Source: Bacillus cereus group sp. RP43
GTDB lineage: Bacteria > Bacillota > Bacilli > Bacillales > Bacillaceae_G
Length of the DNA stretch: 64,000 bases
Direction: 5' to 3'
NCBI RefSeq assembly: GCF_040459645.1
Contig: NZ_JARVHQ010000001.1
Location: 4,092,001 to 4,156,000 of the forward strand
Position 1 is the first letter of the stretch. Each line of letters opens with the position of its first letter. The notes beneath the pieces are model-generated. The model saw only the letters and a list, made by a program, of their open reading frames with translations, ran no database searches and was not told where the DNA came from. Shown here piece by piece: positions 8,512 to 17,467 of this stretch. The position numbers and the translations under genes are program-made.

Positions 8512-9354
8512 ATGATGCGTGCGCTTCGTTTAAATATAAGGCAAGCTTTTGGTAATCGTGTTTCTTTAATTATTATGTTTAGTGGATTAGCTCTTATTTC
8601 TATTTATCATTATTATTATGTAATTCGTTATTTAGGAGACGCAACGAATGGAGCTATAGCAACTGCTTTTAAATGGATCGGGTTTCGTGATAATGAAATG
8701 GATGTTTATTTATTATTAATGCCTGTTATTGCAAGTTTACCATTTAGTACAAGTTATAATTCCGATAAATCCGATGGTTTCAAAGCTTTTATAAGTAAGG
8801 AAATTTCCCTATTCTCGTATTCCTTTACAAAATATATCGTTACATTTTTCTGCGGTGGATTTCTTTATACTTTACCGTTCATTCTTTCTTTATTACTTTG
8901 CAAATTAACAATTCCAAATGGAGATCCAACCGTCAGTACGAGTATGATAAACGGCAACGGAATGTTCGCAGAATTATATTTCTCTTCTCCCATCACTTAT
9001 ATTTATCTATATATTGGGATTAATTTTTTATTCGCTGGTTTAATGGCCCTCTTAGGTTTAGCAGCGTCCACATGGTCACAAAAGGAGTACATGGCACTTC
9101 TATTTCCATTTGCAGTTACTTCCATTCCTTTCGTCCTAATAAATACAGTATTGCCTACAATAGGCGGAGCACCTATTCACTTATATGATCCGAAACAACC
9201 ATTACACGGGATGTCACCGTACATTTTACAATGTACATTTTTCTTCCTTGTCAGCTTATTCATGTACATAAAAGGAGTACAACGGGACAAAAAAAGATAT
9301 ATGAGAAGACTTCAAAAACGAGATCGATGTAGAAAGGCTTTTCAGCCATTATAA
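8512..9354 (+). CDS. ABC-2-type membrane permease-like protein
   Basis: The start is taken at ATG 8512; GGAGG is at 8496-8500, and an in-frame GTG at 8494 would overlap that site. The 280-residue product has six membrane segments arranged like ABC-2 permeases (RLNIRQAFGNRVSLIIMFSG, LLMPVIASLPFSTSYNSDK, FFCGGFLYTLPFILSLLL and so on). No ATPase gene is adjacent, so the partner, if any, is encoded elsewhere. The substrate cannot be inferred. Confidence 0.6.
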   Translation: MMRALRLNIRQAFGNRVSLIIMFSGLALISIYHYYYVIRYLGDATNGAIATAFKWIGFRDNEMDVYLLLMPVIASLPFSTSYNSDKSDGFKAFISKEISLFSYSFTKYIVTFFCGGFLYTLPFILSLLLCKLTIPNGDPTVSTSMINGNGMFAELYFSSPITYIYLYIGINFLFAGLMALLGLAASTWSQKEYMALLFPFAVTSIPFVLINTVLPTIGGAPIHLYDPKQPLHGMSPYILQCTFFFLVSLFMYIKGVQRDKKRYMRRLQKRDRCRKAFQPL

Positions 9355-9396
9355 AAACCTAATTTCCTCACGTTATCTTGGAAATTAGGTTTTTTA
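9353..9396 (+). terminator. Rho-independent terminator
   Basis: AAAAACCTAATTTCC pairs with GGAAATTAGGTTTTT across a 12-base loop and overlaps the permease stop codon; it can serve both convergent genes. Confidence 0.88.
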
Positions 9397-9403
9397 TATT
9401 CAT

Positions 9404-9703
9404 TTACGGCGTACCAGCCAATCCCCACAAAATAACAACAGCCGCAAAGTAAATTGCTTTAATAGCTACCACTAAACATAATGAAATAATTGCATATTTA
9501 CTTAATTCTCTTCTTGCACCGATCAAAGTAAAAATAACCGCCAAACTAAACGTTATATAGGAAGTTGCTGTATTCATTAAGTAATACATACTATCTAGAT
9601 TCTGTGTAAGCCCTGTTATATCAGCTACAAACTGAAGCATGACGATCGTACTAAAAAAAATTGCAAGCTGATTCATTAATTTTCCATTTATTCGGGCTAC
9701 CAT
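9404..9703 (-). CDS. Small membrane protein of unknown family
   Basis: GGAGGAGGTG lies eight bases before ATG 9703 (MVARINGKLMNQ), which fixes this start over an upstream in-frame ATG. The 99 residues hold three membrane helices (LAIFFSTIVMLQFVADI, YITFSLAVIFTLIGA, YAIISLCLVVAIKAIYFAAV). I recognise no family. Confidence 0.65.
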   Translation of the reverse strand: MVARINGKLMNQLAIFFSTIVMLQFVADITGLTQNLDSMYYLMNTATSYITFSLAVIFTLIGARRELSKYAIISLCLVVAIKAIYFAAVVILWGLAGTP

Positions 9704-9773
9704 ATGTCTACACCTCCTCCGCATTAAAGAGTGAATGTTCAATCTATTTTACCATAAAAATCCCTAATAATGT

Positions 9774-9808
9774 AAAAGAACGCTTAGTATATTTCTAAGC
9801 GTTCTTTC
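9774..9808. terminator. Rho-independent terminator of the nuclease gene
   Basis: AAAGAACGCTTAG pairs with CTAAGCGTTCTTT across a seven-base loop; on the minus strand it is followed by a short T run. Confidence 0.82.
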
Positions 9809-9816
9809 TCGACTAT

Positions 9817-12183
9817 TTAAGAAGCCTTCTTCAAATCAATTTGAACAAGTACTGGATCGTGGTCACTTACACGTCCATGTTCTTTCATAATGTTTGAGTT
9901 TAAGTGTACAGGGTCTACAATTGTGTGCGGTGCAATGTTATTTGTTACTAAAATATGATCTAGCACTTGTGCGTTACCTTCATGAATGTACGTGTAACGA
10001 TTCTCTTTCGGCACTGTATTTAACATATCTTTTAATATAGTTCCTTGCAGCGCTTCTAAAGGTTTAGAGAATTCAAAGTCATTCATATCACCTAATACAA
10101 CAACTGGCGCATTCGTATTCTTTTTCTGAATACCTTGTACGAAATGATTCACTTCTTGTGCTAATTGAACTCGTTTTTCTTCACTCTTTAATACGAGCGG
10201 CTGCACTTTTCCAAATGGCGTTGCATCTCCTATTTTTGAGTTTAAGTGATTTGAAATGACAACAACATTTTGTCCTTGGAACGTAAATTCTGCTGCTAAC
10301 GGTTTACGTGTACTTTCAAATAATGAATTTTCATCTCCAATACGAACAACATTTTTATCAAGTAACTTTGGTACTGTCGCTAATTTCACACGTGATGGAT
10401 TATAGAAGAAACCGACGCGAATGTTCGCCCCTGGTGCTCCTCCGTCTTGATTATTGTTCGGAGCAATTTCTACATACTCATACTTCGGTCCACGAATTTC
10501 TAATACCGCATCAATTACACGTTTTGCGCTTAAAGATGCATCTGTTGTACCGTCATTAATTGATCCATTATTATCTTGCATCTCTTGGACGCCGATAATA
10601 TCAGGCATTTTCAAGTTATATTTAATAGAATAAGCTAACGCTTTTACTTTTTCGTCCGTTGTTTCTTTTTTGTTCGCTGAGAAGTTTTCAATATTATATG
10701 TAGCAACTGTTAACTTATCAAGACGCGGCTGAATATTTGCCCCTACTTGCTTAAATCCACCGTCCGTTACAGGTGGTAATTCCGTTACTGGCGAAATGCG
10801 GAACGCACCGTAGTCATATCCTACTACGCCTGTTATATTACCAGTGAACGTATCCCCTACTTTCGCGACATAATCACGAGGTACTTTTACAGAAAGACGC
10901 TCTGGGTTTAATTGCTCTTTATCTAATAGCGGTGTGCCATACTTCGTTATAACTTTATCCCCACCGTTTTTTACTGTTACATATAAATTCCCGTTTTTCT
11001 GAGGAGCAATAATTTTTGGCGTTGGCATCGTAACTCGCATACCTTCTACACTTTCATAAAAATCGATTGCATCTTCGTTCGGATCAAATAGACCAAATCC
11101 ATCATTATCAATAATTTGATCTGGAATTTTCACTCCGTTTTCTCCTAATACAATCGCTTCTGGTAAAGTTTGATCTTTTGCGATTACACCAATACGACTC
11201 GCCTTAATTTCAGTCGTCGTTAAGTCTGTTTCAAATCGTTCTGCATATCCAGGTCCAACATATTCTTCTACTTCTCCATCAACTTGGACAAGATCTCCTA
11301 CCGCTACATTCGCATCTTTTTTGTATACGTAAATACCTTCTGAAGTAGCTGGATCATTATCCGGCTGATTATCTTCTATATAAAAACCGTTTTTATCAAG
11401 CGCTGTGACAACGCCTTCCACATTGTTTACTTTCTTCCCAGTGTAAGGAGAAATATGTGATTTCCCTTGAATATCATGAATACGAACTGGTTCATTGTTT
11501 ACGATAATAAATGAAAATGTCGAAACTGCTGAAGAAGTAAGCCCTTCTTTTTCTGCGATTGCTTTCACTACACTATTTTCATTCACTACAATTTGTCCGT
11601 TATAACGAACACTTTTATTTGTAGGATTAGATCCATCTAACGTATAGTAGATTGTTGCTCCTTCTGTATTCGTTGTTAATGTTACCGCTGTCCCTTTTGC
11701 AACTTCCCCGCCATTTGGTGATGCCACTACATCGCTAACGCGGTTTTGTTCTTCCCCTTGAAACTTATGAGCTGTTACTGATTTTAAACCAGGACTACCG
11801 AAATATAACTCAAGCGTCCCTGTTAACCTAACTTTCTTCCCGATATTTTCAGGATGGTCTTTCACATTTACAGCCGTCCTCACATCACCTTTTGGCAATT
11901 GAACAGGCATGATTTTGTCTGGATTTGTTTCGTTTGGCGAATCGGCAATTGCCACGTTTGTGTCGTCAAACTTAGCCGGATCTTTCGTGTATTTAGAAGG
12001 ACTTTGTGTATATCCAACGATATATCCTTCCACTATCCCCTTTGTTTTCCCTTGCTGCTTGAATACTTGAATTGCTTTTTCTACTGACATAGAAGTATTT
12101 TCTTCTGCTTGTGCCAAAGTTCCAGTAAATGAAAGCAATAGTATGAATGATAAAAAGATACTTAACAGTTTCTTCACAGTCAT
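9817..12183 (-). CDS. Secreted multi-domain endonuclease/exonuclease/phosphatase-family nuclease
   Basis: The 788-residue protein begins with a signal peptide (KKLLSIFLSFILLLSFTGTL, cleavage after AQA). A DUF6359-like domain follows (about 30-145), then a chitobiase-C-like Ig domain (about 155-230; GATIYYTLDGSNPTNKSVRY), OB-fold-like modules (about 240-480) and a C-terminal EEP nuclease domain (about 490-785). Catalytic motifs are visible: TYNIENF, GVQEMQDN, ISNHLNSK, LGDMNDFEFS, LDHILVTNN and RVSDHDPVLV. The layout resembles extracellular nucleases such as YhcR/ExeM. No LPXTG anchor is present, so it is probably released. GAGAGGAAA precedes the ATG. Confidence 0.85.
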   Translation of the reverse strand: MTVKKLLSIFLSFILLLSFTGTLAQAEENTSMSVEKAIQVFKQQGKTKGIVEGYIVGYTQSPSKYTKDPAKFDDTNVAIADSPNETNPDKIMPVQLPKGDVRTAVNVKDHPENIGKKVRLTGTLELYFGSPGLKSVTAHKFQGEEQNRVSDVVASPNGGEVAKGTAVTLTTNTEGATIYYTLDGSNPTNKSVRYNGQIVVNENSVVKAIAEKEGLTSSAVSTFSFIIVNNEPVRIHDIQGKSHISPYTGKKVNNVEGVVTALDKNGFYIEDNQPDNDPATSEGIYVYKKDANVAVGDLVQVDGEVEEYVGPGYAERFETDLTTTEIKASRIGVIAKDQTLPEAIVLGENGVKIPDQIIDNDGFGLFDPNEDAIDFYESVEGMRVTMPTPKIIAPQKNGNLYVTVKNGGDKVITKYGTPLLDKEQLNPERLSVKVPRDYVAKVGDTFTGNITGVVGYDYGAFRISPVTELPPVTDGGFKQVGANIQPRLDKLTVATYNIENFSANKKETTDEKVKALAYSIKYNLKMPDIIGVQEMQDNNGSINDGTTDASLSAKRVIDAVLEIRGPKYEYVEIAPNNNQDGGAPGANIRVGFFYNPSRVKLATVPKLLDKNVVRIGDENSLFESTRKPLAAEFTFQGQNVVVISNHLNSKIGDATPFGKVQPLVLKSEEKRVQLAQEVNHFVQGIQKKNTNAPVVVLGDMNDFEFSKPLEALQGTILKDMLNTVPKENRYTYIHEGNAQVLDHILVTNNIAPHTIVDPVHLNSNIMKEHGRVSDHDPVLVQIDLKKAS

Positions 12184-12426
12184 TTTCCTCTCCCTAATTC
12201 ATATTTTCTCAGCATATCTATCATAACAAAAGATTCGTTATATAGAACTATATTTCGACAAGTTTTACACAAAATTTATTTAATTTACAAGTTTTCAAAC
12301 TATAATACAAAATAATAATTTTACAGATTCTACGAATGCGCTCTATAATGTTAGGGAGAGAAAACAGAAAATACCGAATTTTTTATCGGTATGTAAAATG
12401 TATTCATTTGAATTGGAGTTGATTGG

Positions 12427-13776
12427 ATGGAAGTACAAACGGAAACATACCGTGCAGCTATGAATGGAACATTAGAACGTCATTTTTCAGATATGATTGC
12501 TGTTATCCCAACTAGAATTACAATTGATCAGCTAAAACAGCGGCTAGAAACTATCTCTACTAAAGTTGATGAATTAAAAATTGTTTATAGTGATGAGACA
12601 AGCCTTATTGTTGAGTTACATATGGATGAAAAAGTCATACCGTATGAACTGCATATTGATGAAACTAATGATCCAGAAGAATATAAAATGTACAATAGAC
12701 AAGATTCCACAATAGTAGACCGTACTTTTGAAGATACGGCTTTCGGCACTGAAATTTTCACTCGTACGCTATTTGTAGGCGATGTACTCAGCTGCTTTTT
12801 CCAGCAGGTACAATTTTTATGGCACCTCGCACCAGATTTGTTATTTGTAATCGATTCAAGTGCAGCAATGAAAGTGATATCTAGAAACTATATTGAATAT
12901 CACGTTGAAAATGAATTGTTACCTGACATTCCTGACTTATACGTTATTCATTCCGTTTATGAAGATGATAAAGAAGGCGAGCCTACGCAATATTGGTTTC
13001 ATACACACGGCCTTTTAAGAGCAGGCGTAACTGAAATAGAATTAATTATTCCAAATCGCATTTCTTCCTACTACGGCATTGGCGATCTTTTTCAAACATT
13101 TGCTAATAATGCCGTTGAGAATGGCCAAGTCCCAATGAATGAGCCTATCATTATCGCACATAGTCAACAAGGTTCCATACATACAGTAGCTGTTCCGTGG
13201 GAAAAAGGTTTATCTTATATTGGACGTAAAACGAGTATGGATCAATTATCTTCAATTGAAGATGAAGAAGTGAAATTACAACCAATAGATGCACAAAACG
13301 TATTCCTTGGCGGGATGGATTCCCGAGATGAGTACCATCAATCTCCATCTGTTCTCTTGTTCCAATATAATACTTCCGGAGAATATATAGAAAGCTTTTT
13401 CAAAGAACATGAAGAAGCTACAGGGCTCATGTTCTATAAAACAAACAGTGAAACGGCTCGTATGGCTTATAATGCAAAAAATACTTTCGGGTATTTCAGC
13501 AACATTTTTCAAATTGAACAATCAAATGAAGATTTCCGTTTCCTCGCTAAGTTTGGTGTCTCTTACGAAGAAGGGAAAAGTGAACATATGTGGTTTGAAA
13601 TGCAAGACCTTACTGAAGATCTCATTCAAGGAATACTCATTAATGAACCGTATTTTATAGAAGAGATGCATGAAGGGAATTCTTATCATTTAGATTTTGA
13701 CAACTTAACAGAGTGGGTTATTTATGCGGGAGATGCGGTTATAAAACCAAATAACTTATATATGTTTATTGGTTAA
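12427..13776 (+). CDS. DUF4026 protein with C-terminal DUF2314-like part
   Basis: A 449-residue cytosolic-looking protein of the DUF4026 type. The C-terminus (QGILINEPYFIEEMHEGNSY, then DFDNLTEWVIY) resembles DUF2314, and an internal segment (TARMAYNAKNTFGYFSNIF) resembles the same family. No catalytic motif is evident. GGAGTTGATTGG precedes the ATG. It is monocistronic and ends at a strong bidirectional terminator shared with hemY. Confidence 0.7.
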   Translation: MEVQTETYRAAMNGTLERHFSDMIAVIPTRITIDQLKQRLETISTKVDELKIVYSDETSLIVELHMDEKVIPYELHIDETNDPEEYKMYNRQDSTIVDRTFEDTAFGTEIFTRTLFVGDVLSCFFQQVQFLWHLAPDLLFVIDSSAAMKVISRNYIEYHVENELLPDIPDLYVIHSVYEDDKEGEPTQYWFHTHGLLRAGVTEIELIIPNRISSYYGIGDLFQTFANNAVENGQVPMNEPIIIAHSQQGSIHTVAVPWEKGLSYIGRKTSMDQLSSIEDEEVKLQPIDAQNVFLGGMDSRDEYHQSPSVLLFQYNTSGEYIESFFKEHEEATGLMFYKTNSETARMAYNAKNTFGYFSNIFQIEQSNEDFRFLAKFGVSYEEGKSEHMWFEMQDLTEDLIQGILINEPYFIEEMHEGNSYHLDFDNLTEWVIYAGDAVIKPNNLYMFIG

Positions 13777-13793
13777 TAAGTATTTTATATAAT

Positions 13794-13832
13794 AAACGAA
13801 ACGCCTTCAATATGATTGAAGGCGTTTCGTTT
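13794..13832. terminator. Bidirectional terminator
   Basis: A 17-base perfect stem (AAACGAAACGCCTTCAA) with a five-base loop lies between the convergent DUF4026 gene and hemY. Confidence 0.88.
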
Positions 13833-13840
13833 GAAATATT

Positions 13841-15262
13841 TTAATGTGCAACTAACTCAGTTTCCGCTACCTTCTCTAAATGAAATACTACCCGCTTTGC
13901 CGCTAACTCACCTTGCTCAATACAAGCCGGAAGACCAGAACCAGCGTAAGAACTACCTGCCAAATACACACCTGGCAACTCATTCTCCATAAATGTTGTG
14001 AGCTTCTTCATTCGCTCTTTATGACCTACTGTATATTGAGGCATCGCTTCTTTCCAGCGGCTTACAATTGTAAACTCTGGATCCTCTGTAATATCCATTG
14101 TCTTTTGTAAATCCTCTAATACGAGCTGCACAATTTCTTCGTCAGTTTGTTCAACAATCGCTTCATCACCTGGGCGTCCGACGTAACAACGAAGAAGCGC
14201 TTTTCCTTCTGGCGTTGTATGTGGCCATTTTTTGTGTGTCCACGTACACGCTGTAATTGTGTAATCACTATTTCTTGATACGACAAATCCTGTACCATCA
14301 ATATCACGCTGAATTGCAGACTTCGGGAAAGCAAGTGCCACGTTGGCAACTGATGTAGACGGAATGTTACGAAAGAAACGAAACTGCTTGTACTGTGCAA
14401 ACATAGAAGGCAATACTTTGTGCGGCGTCGCAACTACAATCGCATCTGCTTCCATTTCTTTTCCGTTACTAAGAGTAATCGTATAACTATCACCAAGTTT
14501 TGCAACTTTTTCAATACGAGTTCCCTTCATTACCATATCATTAGGAATCTTCACTTCAAGAGATTCTACTATAGATTCTAAACCGTTTTTCACAGTTTTA
14601 AAGATTCCCTTTTTCAATTCAGCCTTCTCTTGCTTTGGAGCGAGCGTACGCATACCGAGTGAAATGCTACGATGCTCCTGTTCAATTTGATAAATTTGAG
14701 GGAATGTTGACATTAAACTCATTTCATCAATATCCCCTGCATAAATACCAGATAATAATGGCTCAATTAAATTTTCAACAACTTCATTTCCAAGGCGATG
14801 CCTGAAAAACTGCCCGAGTGATTGGTCAGATACTGGCTTTGATCTAGGCATTAACAGATCAAAACCAGCTCTTAGTTTACCAATTGGGGAGAACAATCCG
14901 GAAAATAGAAACGGCGTAATTTGCGTTGGAATTCCCATCATTGAACCGCTCGGCATTTTATGTAACCGATTGTTTACGAGAACGAACGATTGACCGGCCT
15001 TATTATTTACAAGTTCAGCATCAAGTCCTAATTCTTTCACTAATTTAGCTGCGCTCTTTTTTCTTGCTAAGAAAGAATCAGGACCGCGTTCAATTGTAAA
15101 TCCATCTTTTTGAACGGTTTGAATTTTCCCGCCAAGTTTACCGGACGCTTCTATAAGCAATGCATCTATCGGCAAGTTTTTTTCACGAATTTCTTTTTGT
15201 AAGTTATACATTGTTGTTAATCCTGTGATGCCACCGCCGATGATCACAACTTTTTTCCTCAA
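13841..15262 (-). CDS. hemY: Coproporphyrinogen III oxidase (HemY/CgoX)
   Basis: This 473-residue FAD enzyme oxidises coproporphyrinogen III to coproporphyrin III in the Gram-positive heme pathway. The dinucleotide motif VVIIGGGITGLTTMYNL is at the N-terminus. RGPDSFLARKKSAAKLVKEL and the C-terminal GVYLAGSSYAGSGLPACIEQ are typical of the protoporphyrinogen/coproporphyrinogen oxidase family. It is the last gene of hemE-hemH-hemY, starting 19 bases after the hemH stop. Confidence 0.95.
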   Translation of the reverse strand: MRKKVVIIGGGITGLTTMYNLQKEIREKNLPIDALLIEASGKLGGKIQTVQKDGFTIERGPDSFLARKKSAAKLVKELGLDAELVNNKAGQSFVLVNNRLHKMPSGSMMGIPTQITPFLFSGLFSPIGKLRAGFDLLMPRSKPVSDQSLGQFFRHRLGNEVVENLIEPLLSGIYAGDIDEMSLMSTFPQIYQIEQEHRSISLGMRTLAPKQEKAELKKGIFKTVKNGLESIVESLEVKIPNDMVMKGTRIEKVAKLGDSYTITLSNGKEMEADAIVVATPHKVLPSMFAQYKQFRFFRNIPSTSVANVALAFPKSAIQRDIDGTGFVVSRNSDYTITACTWTHKKWPHTTPEGKALLRCYVGRPGDEAIVEQTDEEIVQLVLEDLQKTMDITEDPEFTIVSRWKEAMPQYTVGHKERMKKLTTFMENELPGVYLAGSSYAGSGLPACIEQGELAAKRVVFHLEKVAETELVAH

Positions 15263-15281
15263 GTAAGCTCCCCCTTTCTAC

Positions 15282-16217
15282 TTACATTACAGATTCTTTT
15301 TTCTTTAATACAACATCTGCTAAACAGTCGATAAATGCGTCCGATGCGTTGGGCATTTCTGGACGATAATATTTCGCGCCAATTTCATCAGTTACTACTT
15401 TACACTCAAAGTCATTGTCATATAAAACTTCTAAATGTTCCGCAACAAATCCAACTGGTGCATATACGAATGAACTGTAGCCGTACTTTTCATTTAATTC
15501 TCTCGTTAAATCTTGTACATCTGGACCAATCCAAGGATCTGGTGTATTTCCGGCACTTTGCCAGCCAACTGCATAATTTGCTACTTCTGCACCACGTGCA
15601 ATATAGTCAGCTGTTTCATTTAATTGATCTGGATATGGATCGCCAAGTGCGATAATTTTTTCTGGTAAGCTATGTGCAGATACGATTAACACTGCTTTTT
15701 CACGTTCTGCTTCTGACATACCGTTATATATACCTTTCACTGCATCGACCCAATACTGAATAAATTTCGGTTCTTTATACCAGCTATCGATGCCGTGAAT
15801 TGTTAAGTTTCCAAGTTTCCCTGCTTCTTCTTGCGCTCGTCCTACATACGACTTCACGCTAAAAGTAGAATAATGAGGGGCAAGAACGAGTGCAATTGCA
15901 TCTTCTATTCCATCTTTATGCATAGCTTGTACTGCATCTTCAATGAACGGTTCAATATGTTTTAAACCAAGATACATATGGTACTCTACTTCATCTTGCA
16001 TTTCATTTAAACGCGTCTCTAACTTTTTAGCTTGCTCTAATGTAATAGTAGCCAAAGGAGAAATACCACCAATTGCACGGTAACGCTCTGTTAAATCTTC
16101 TAGCATTTCAGGACTTGGCTTTCTTCCTCTGCGAATATGTGTATAGTAACGTTCAATATCTTCTTCTTTATACGGCGTTCCGTATGCCATTACAAGCAAA
16201 CCAATTTTCTTTTTCAT
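15282..16217 (-). CDS. hemH: Coproporphyrin III ferrochelatase (HemH/CpfC)
   Basis: The 311-residue product inserts Fe2+ into coproporphyrin III. The N-terminal [20 protein letters not shown], the metal-site histidine in [10 protein letters not shown] and the acidic segment [14 protein letters not shown] are as in the B. subtilis enzyme. Length matches the family (about 310). It is the middle gene of the hem operon, 14 bases after hemE. Confidence 0.95.
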   Translation of the reverse strand: MKKKIGLLVMAYGTPYKEEDIERYYTHIRRGRKPSPEMLEDLTERYRAIGGISPLATITLEQAKKLETRLNEMQDEVEYHMYLGLKHIEPFIEDAVQAMHKDGIEDAIALVLAPHYSTFSVKSYVGRAQEEAGKLGNLTIHGIDSWYKEPKFIQYWVDAVKGIYNGMSEAEREKAVLIVSAHSLPEKIIALGDPYPDQLNETADYIARGAEVANYAVGWQSAGNTPDPWIGPDVQDLTRELNEKYGYSSFVYAPVGFVAEHLEVLYDNDFECKVVTDEIGAKYYRPEMPNASDAFIDCLADVVLKKKESVM

Positions 16218-16231
16218 ACAGCCAATCTCCT

Positions 16232-17278
16232 TTACTTCGCTAACTGTTCTTTAGAGTACTCATGAATAAATGTAGTTAATCGTTTTAATATATCTGGATT
16301 TACTTCTGGGAATACACCGTGACCTAAGTTAAAGATATAACCTGGCTCTTTCATCCCTTGATCTAAAATACCTTTTACATGTTCTTCAATAACAGACCAT
16401 GGTGCTAGTAAGAACGAAGGATCCATATTTCCTTGTACCGCCTTATGAACGCCACGTGCGCGTGCTTCTTCAATCGGTAAGCGCCAATCTAAACCTACTA
16501 CATCAAGAGGTAAGTCGTGCCATTCATTCACTAAATGTGCAGCACCTACGCCGTGCATAATCATTGGAACACCCATCGGGCGAACTTCTGCAAAAATACG
16601 CTCCATCGCTGGTTTAATAAATATACGGTAATCCGCTACATTTACTGTTCCAACCCAAGAATCGAAAATTTGAACAGCTTTTGCTCCTGCGTTAATTTGC
16701 GCTTTTAAATATGTAATAACCATATCTGCAAGCTTATCCATTAATGCGAACCAAGCTTTCGGCTCTGCATACATGAACGCTTTCGTATTATGGTAGTTAC
16801 GAGAAGGACCGCCTTCAATCATATAGCTCGCTAACGTAAATGGAGCTCCTGAAAAACCGATTAACGGTACATCTAACATTTCTGTCGTTAATAAACGAAT
16901 TGTATCTAGTATGTAAGGTACGTCATCTTCTGGATTGATTTCCCCTAATTTTTCTACATCTTGTAAAGAACGGATTGGATTATCAATTACTGGACCAATA
17001 CCAGATTTAATTTCCACATCAACACCAATTGCAGGAAGTGGTGACATAATATCTTTATAAAGAATTGCTGCGTCTACGTTATATTGATCAACTGGCAACT
17101 TTGTAACGTAAGCGCACAACTCTGGATTATGTGTAATTTCAAATAAAGAATAGTTCTCTTTTATCTTTCTATATTCCGGCTGTGAACGACCTGCTTGACG
17201 CATATACCATGCTGGTACATACTCTGTACGTTCCCCCCTACATGCTTTTAAAAATGTCTCATTTATAGTTCTTACCAA
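16232..17278 (-). CDS. hemE: Uroporphyrinogen III decarboxylase
   Basis: HemE converts uroporphyrinogen III to coproporphyrinogen III. I start at TTG 17278 ([16 protein letters not shown]), giving 348 residues; AAGGAAGGGAG lies upstream, and an in-frame TTG eight codons earlier would add a non-family extension. Signature segments are [34 protein letters not shown] and [12 protein letters not shown]. First gene of hemE-hemH-hemY. In the 180 bases upstream a minus-strand TGCTATAAT (extended -10, near 17450) and a second TATAAT-like box near 17380 are candidate promoters. Confidence 0.95.
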   Translation of the reverse strand: MVRTINETFLKACRGERTEYVPAWYMRQAGRSQPEYRKIKENYSLFEITHNPELCAYVTKLPVDQYNVDAAILYKDIMSPLPAIGVDVEIKSGIGPVIDNPIRSLQDVEKLGEINPEDDVPYILDTIRLLTTEMLDVPLIGFSGAPFTLASYMIEGGPSRNYHNTKAFMYAEPKAWFALMDKLADMVITYLKAQINAGAKAVQIFDSWVGTVNVADYRIFIKPAMERIFAEVRPMGVPMIMHGVGAAHLVNEWHDLPLDVVGLDWRLPIEEARARGVHKAVQGNMDPSFLLAPWSVIEEHVKGILDQGMKEPGYIFNLGHGVFPEVNPDILKRLTTFIHEYSKEQLAK

Positions 17279-17467
17279 GACTCTAGCTCCCTTCCTTACC
17301 AATGCTTTTTCTTTAAATATGCTCTATTCCGATATTTATCTTTTTTTACTATACAGCTTGTAAAAACAAAATGCATAACATTATATACGTTGTTCATGAA
17401 ATTGACACAAATGTTCGTAAAACCGCTTACTATTTTCACAACATTCTTATTATAGCACAGAGAAAAA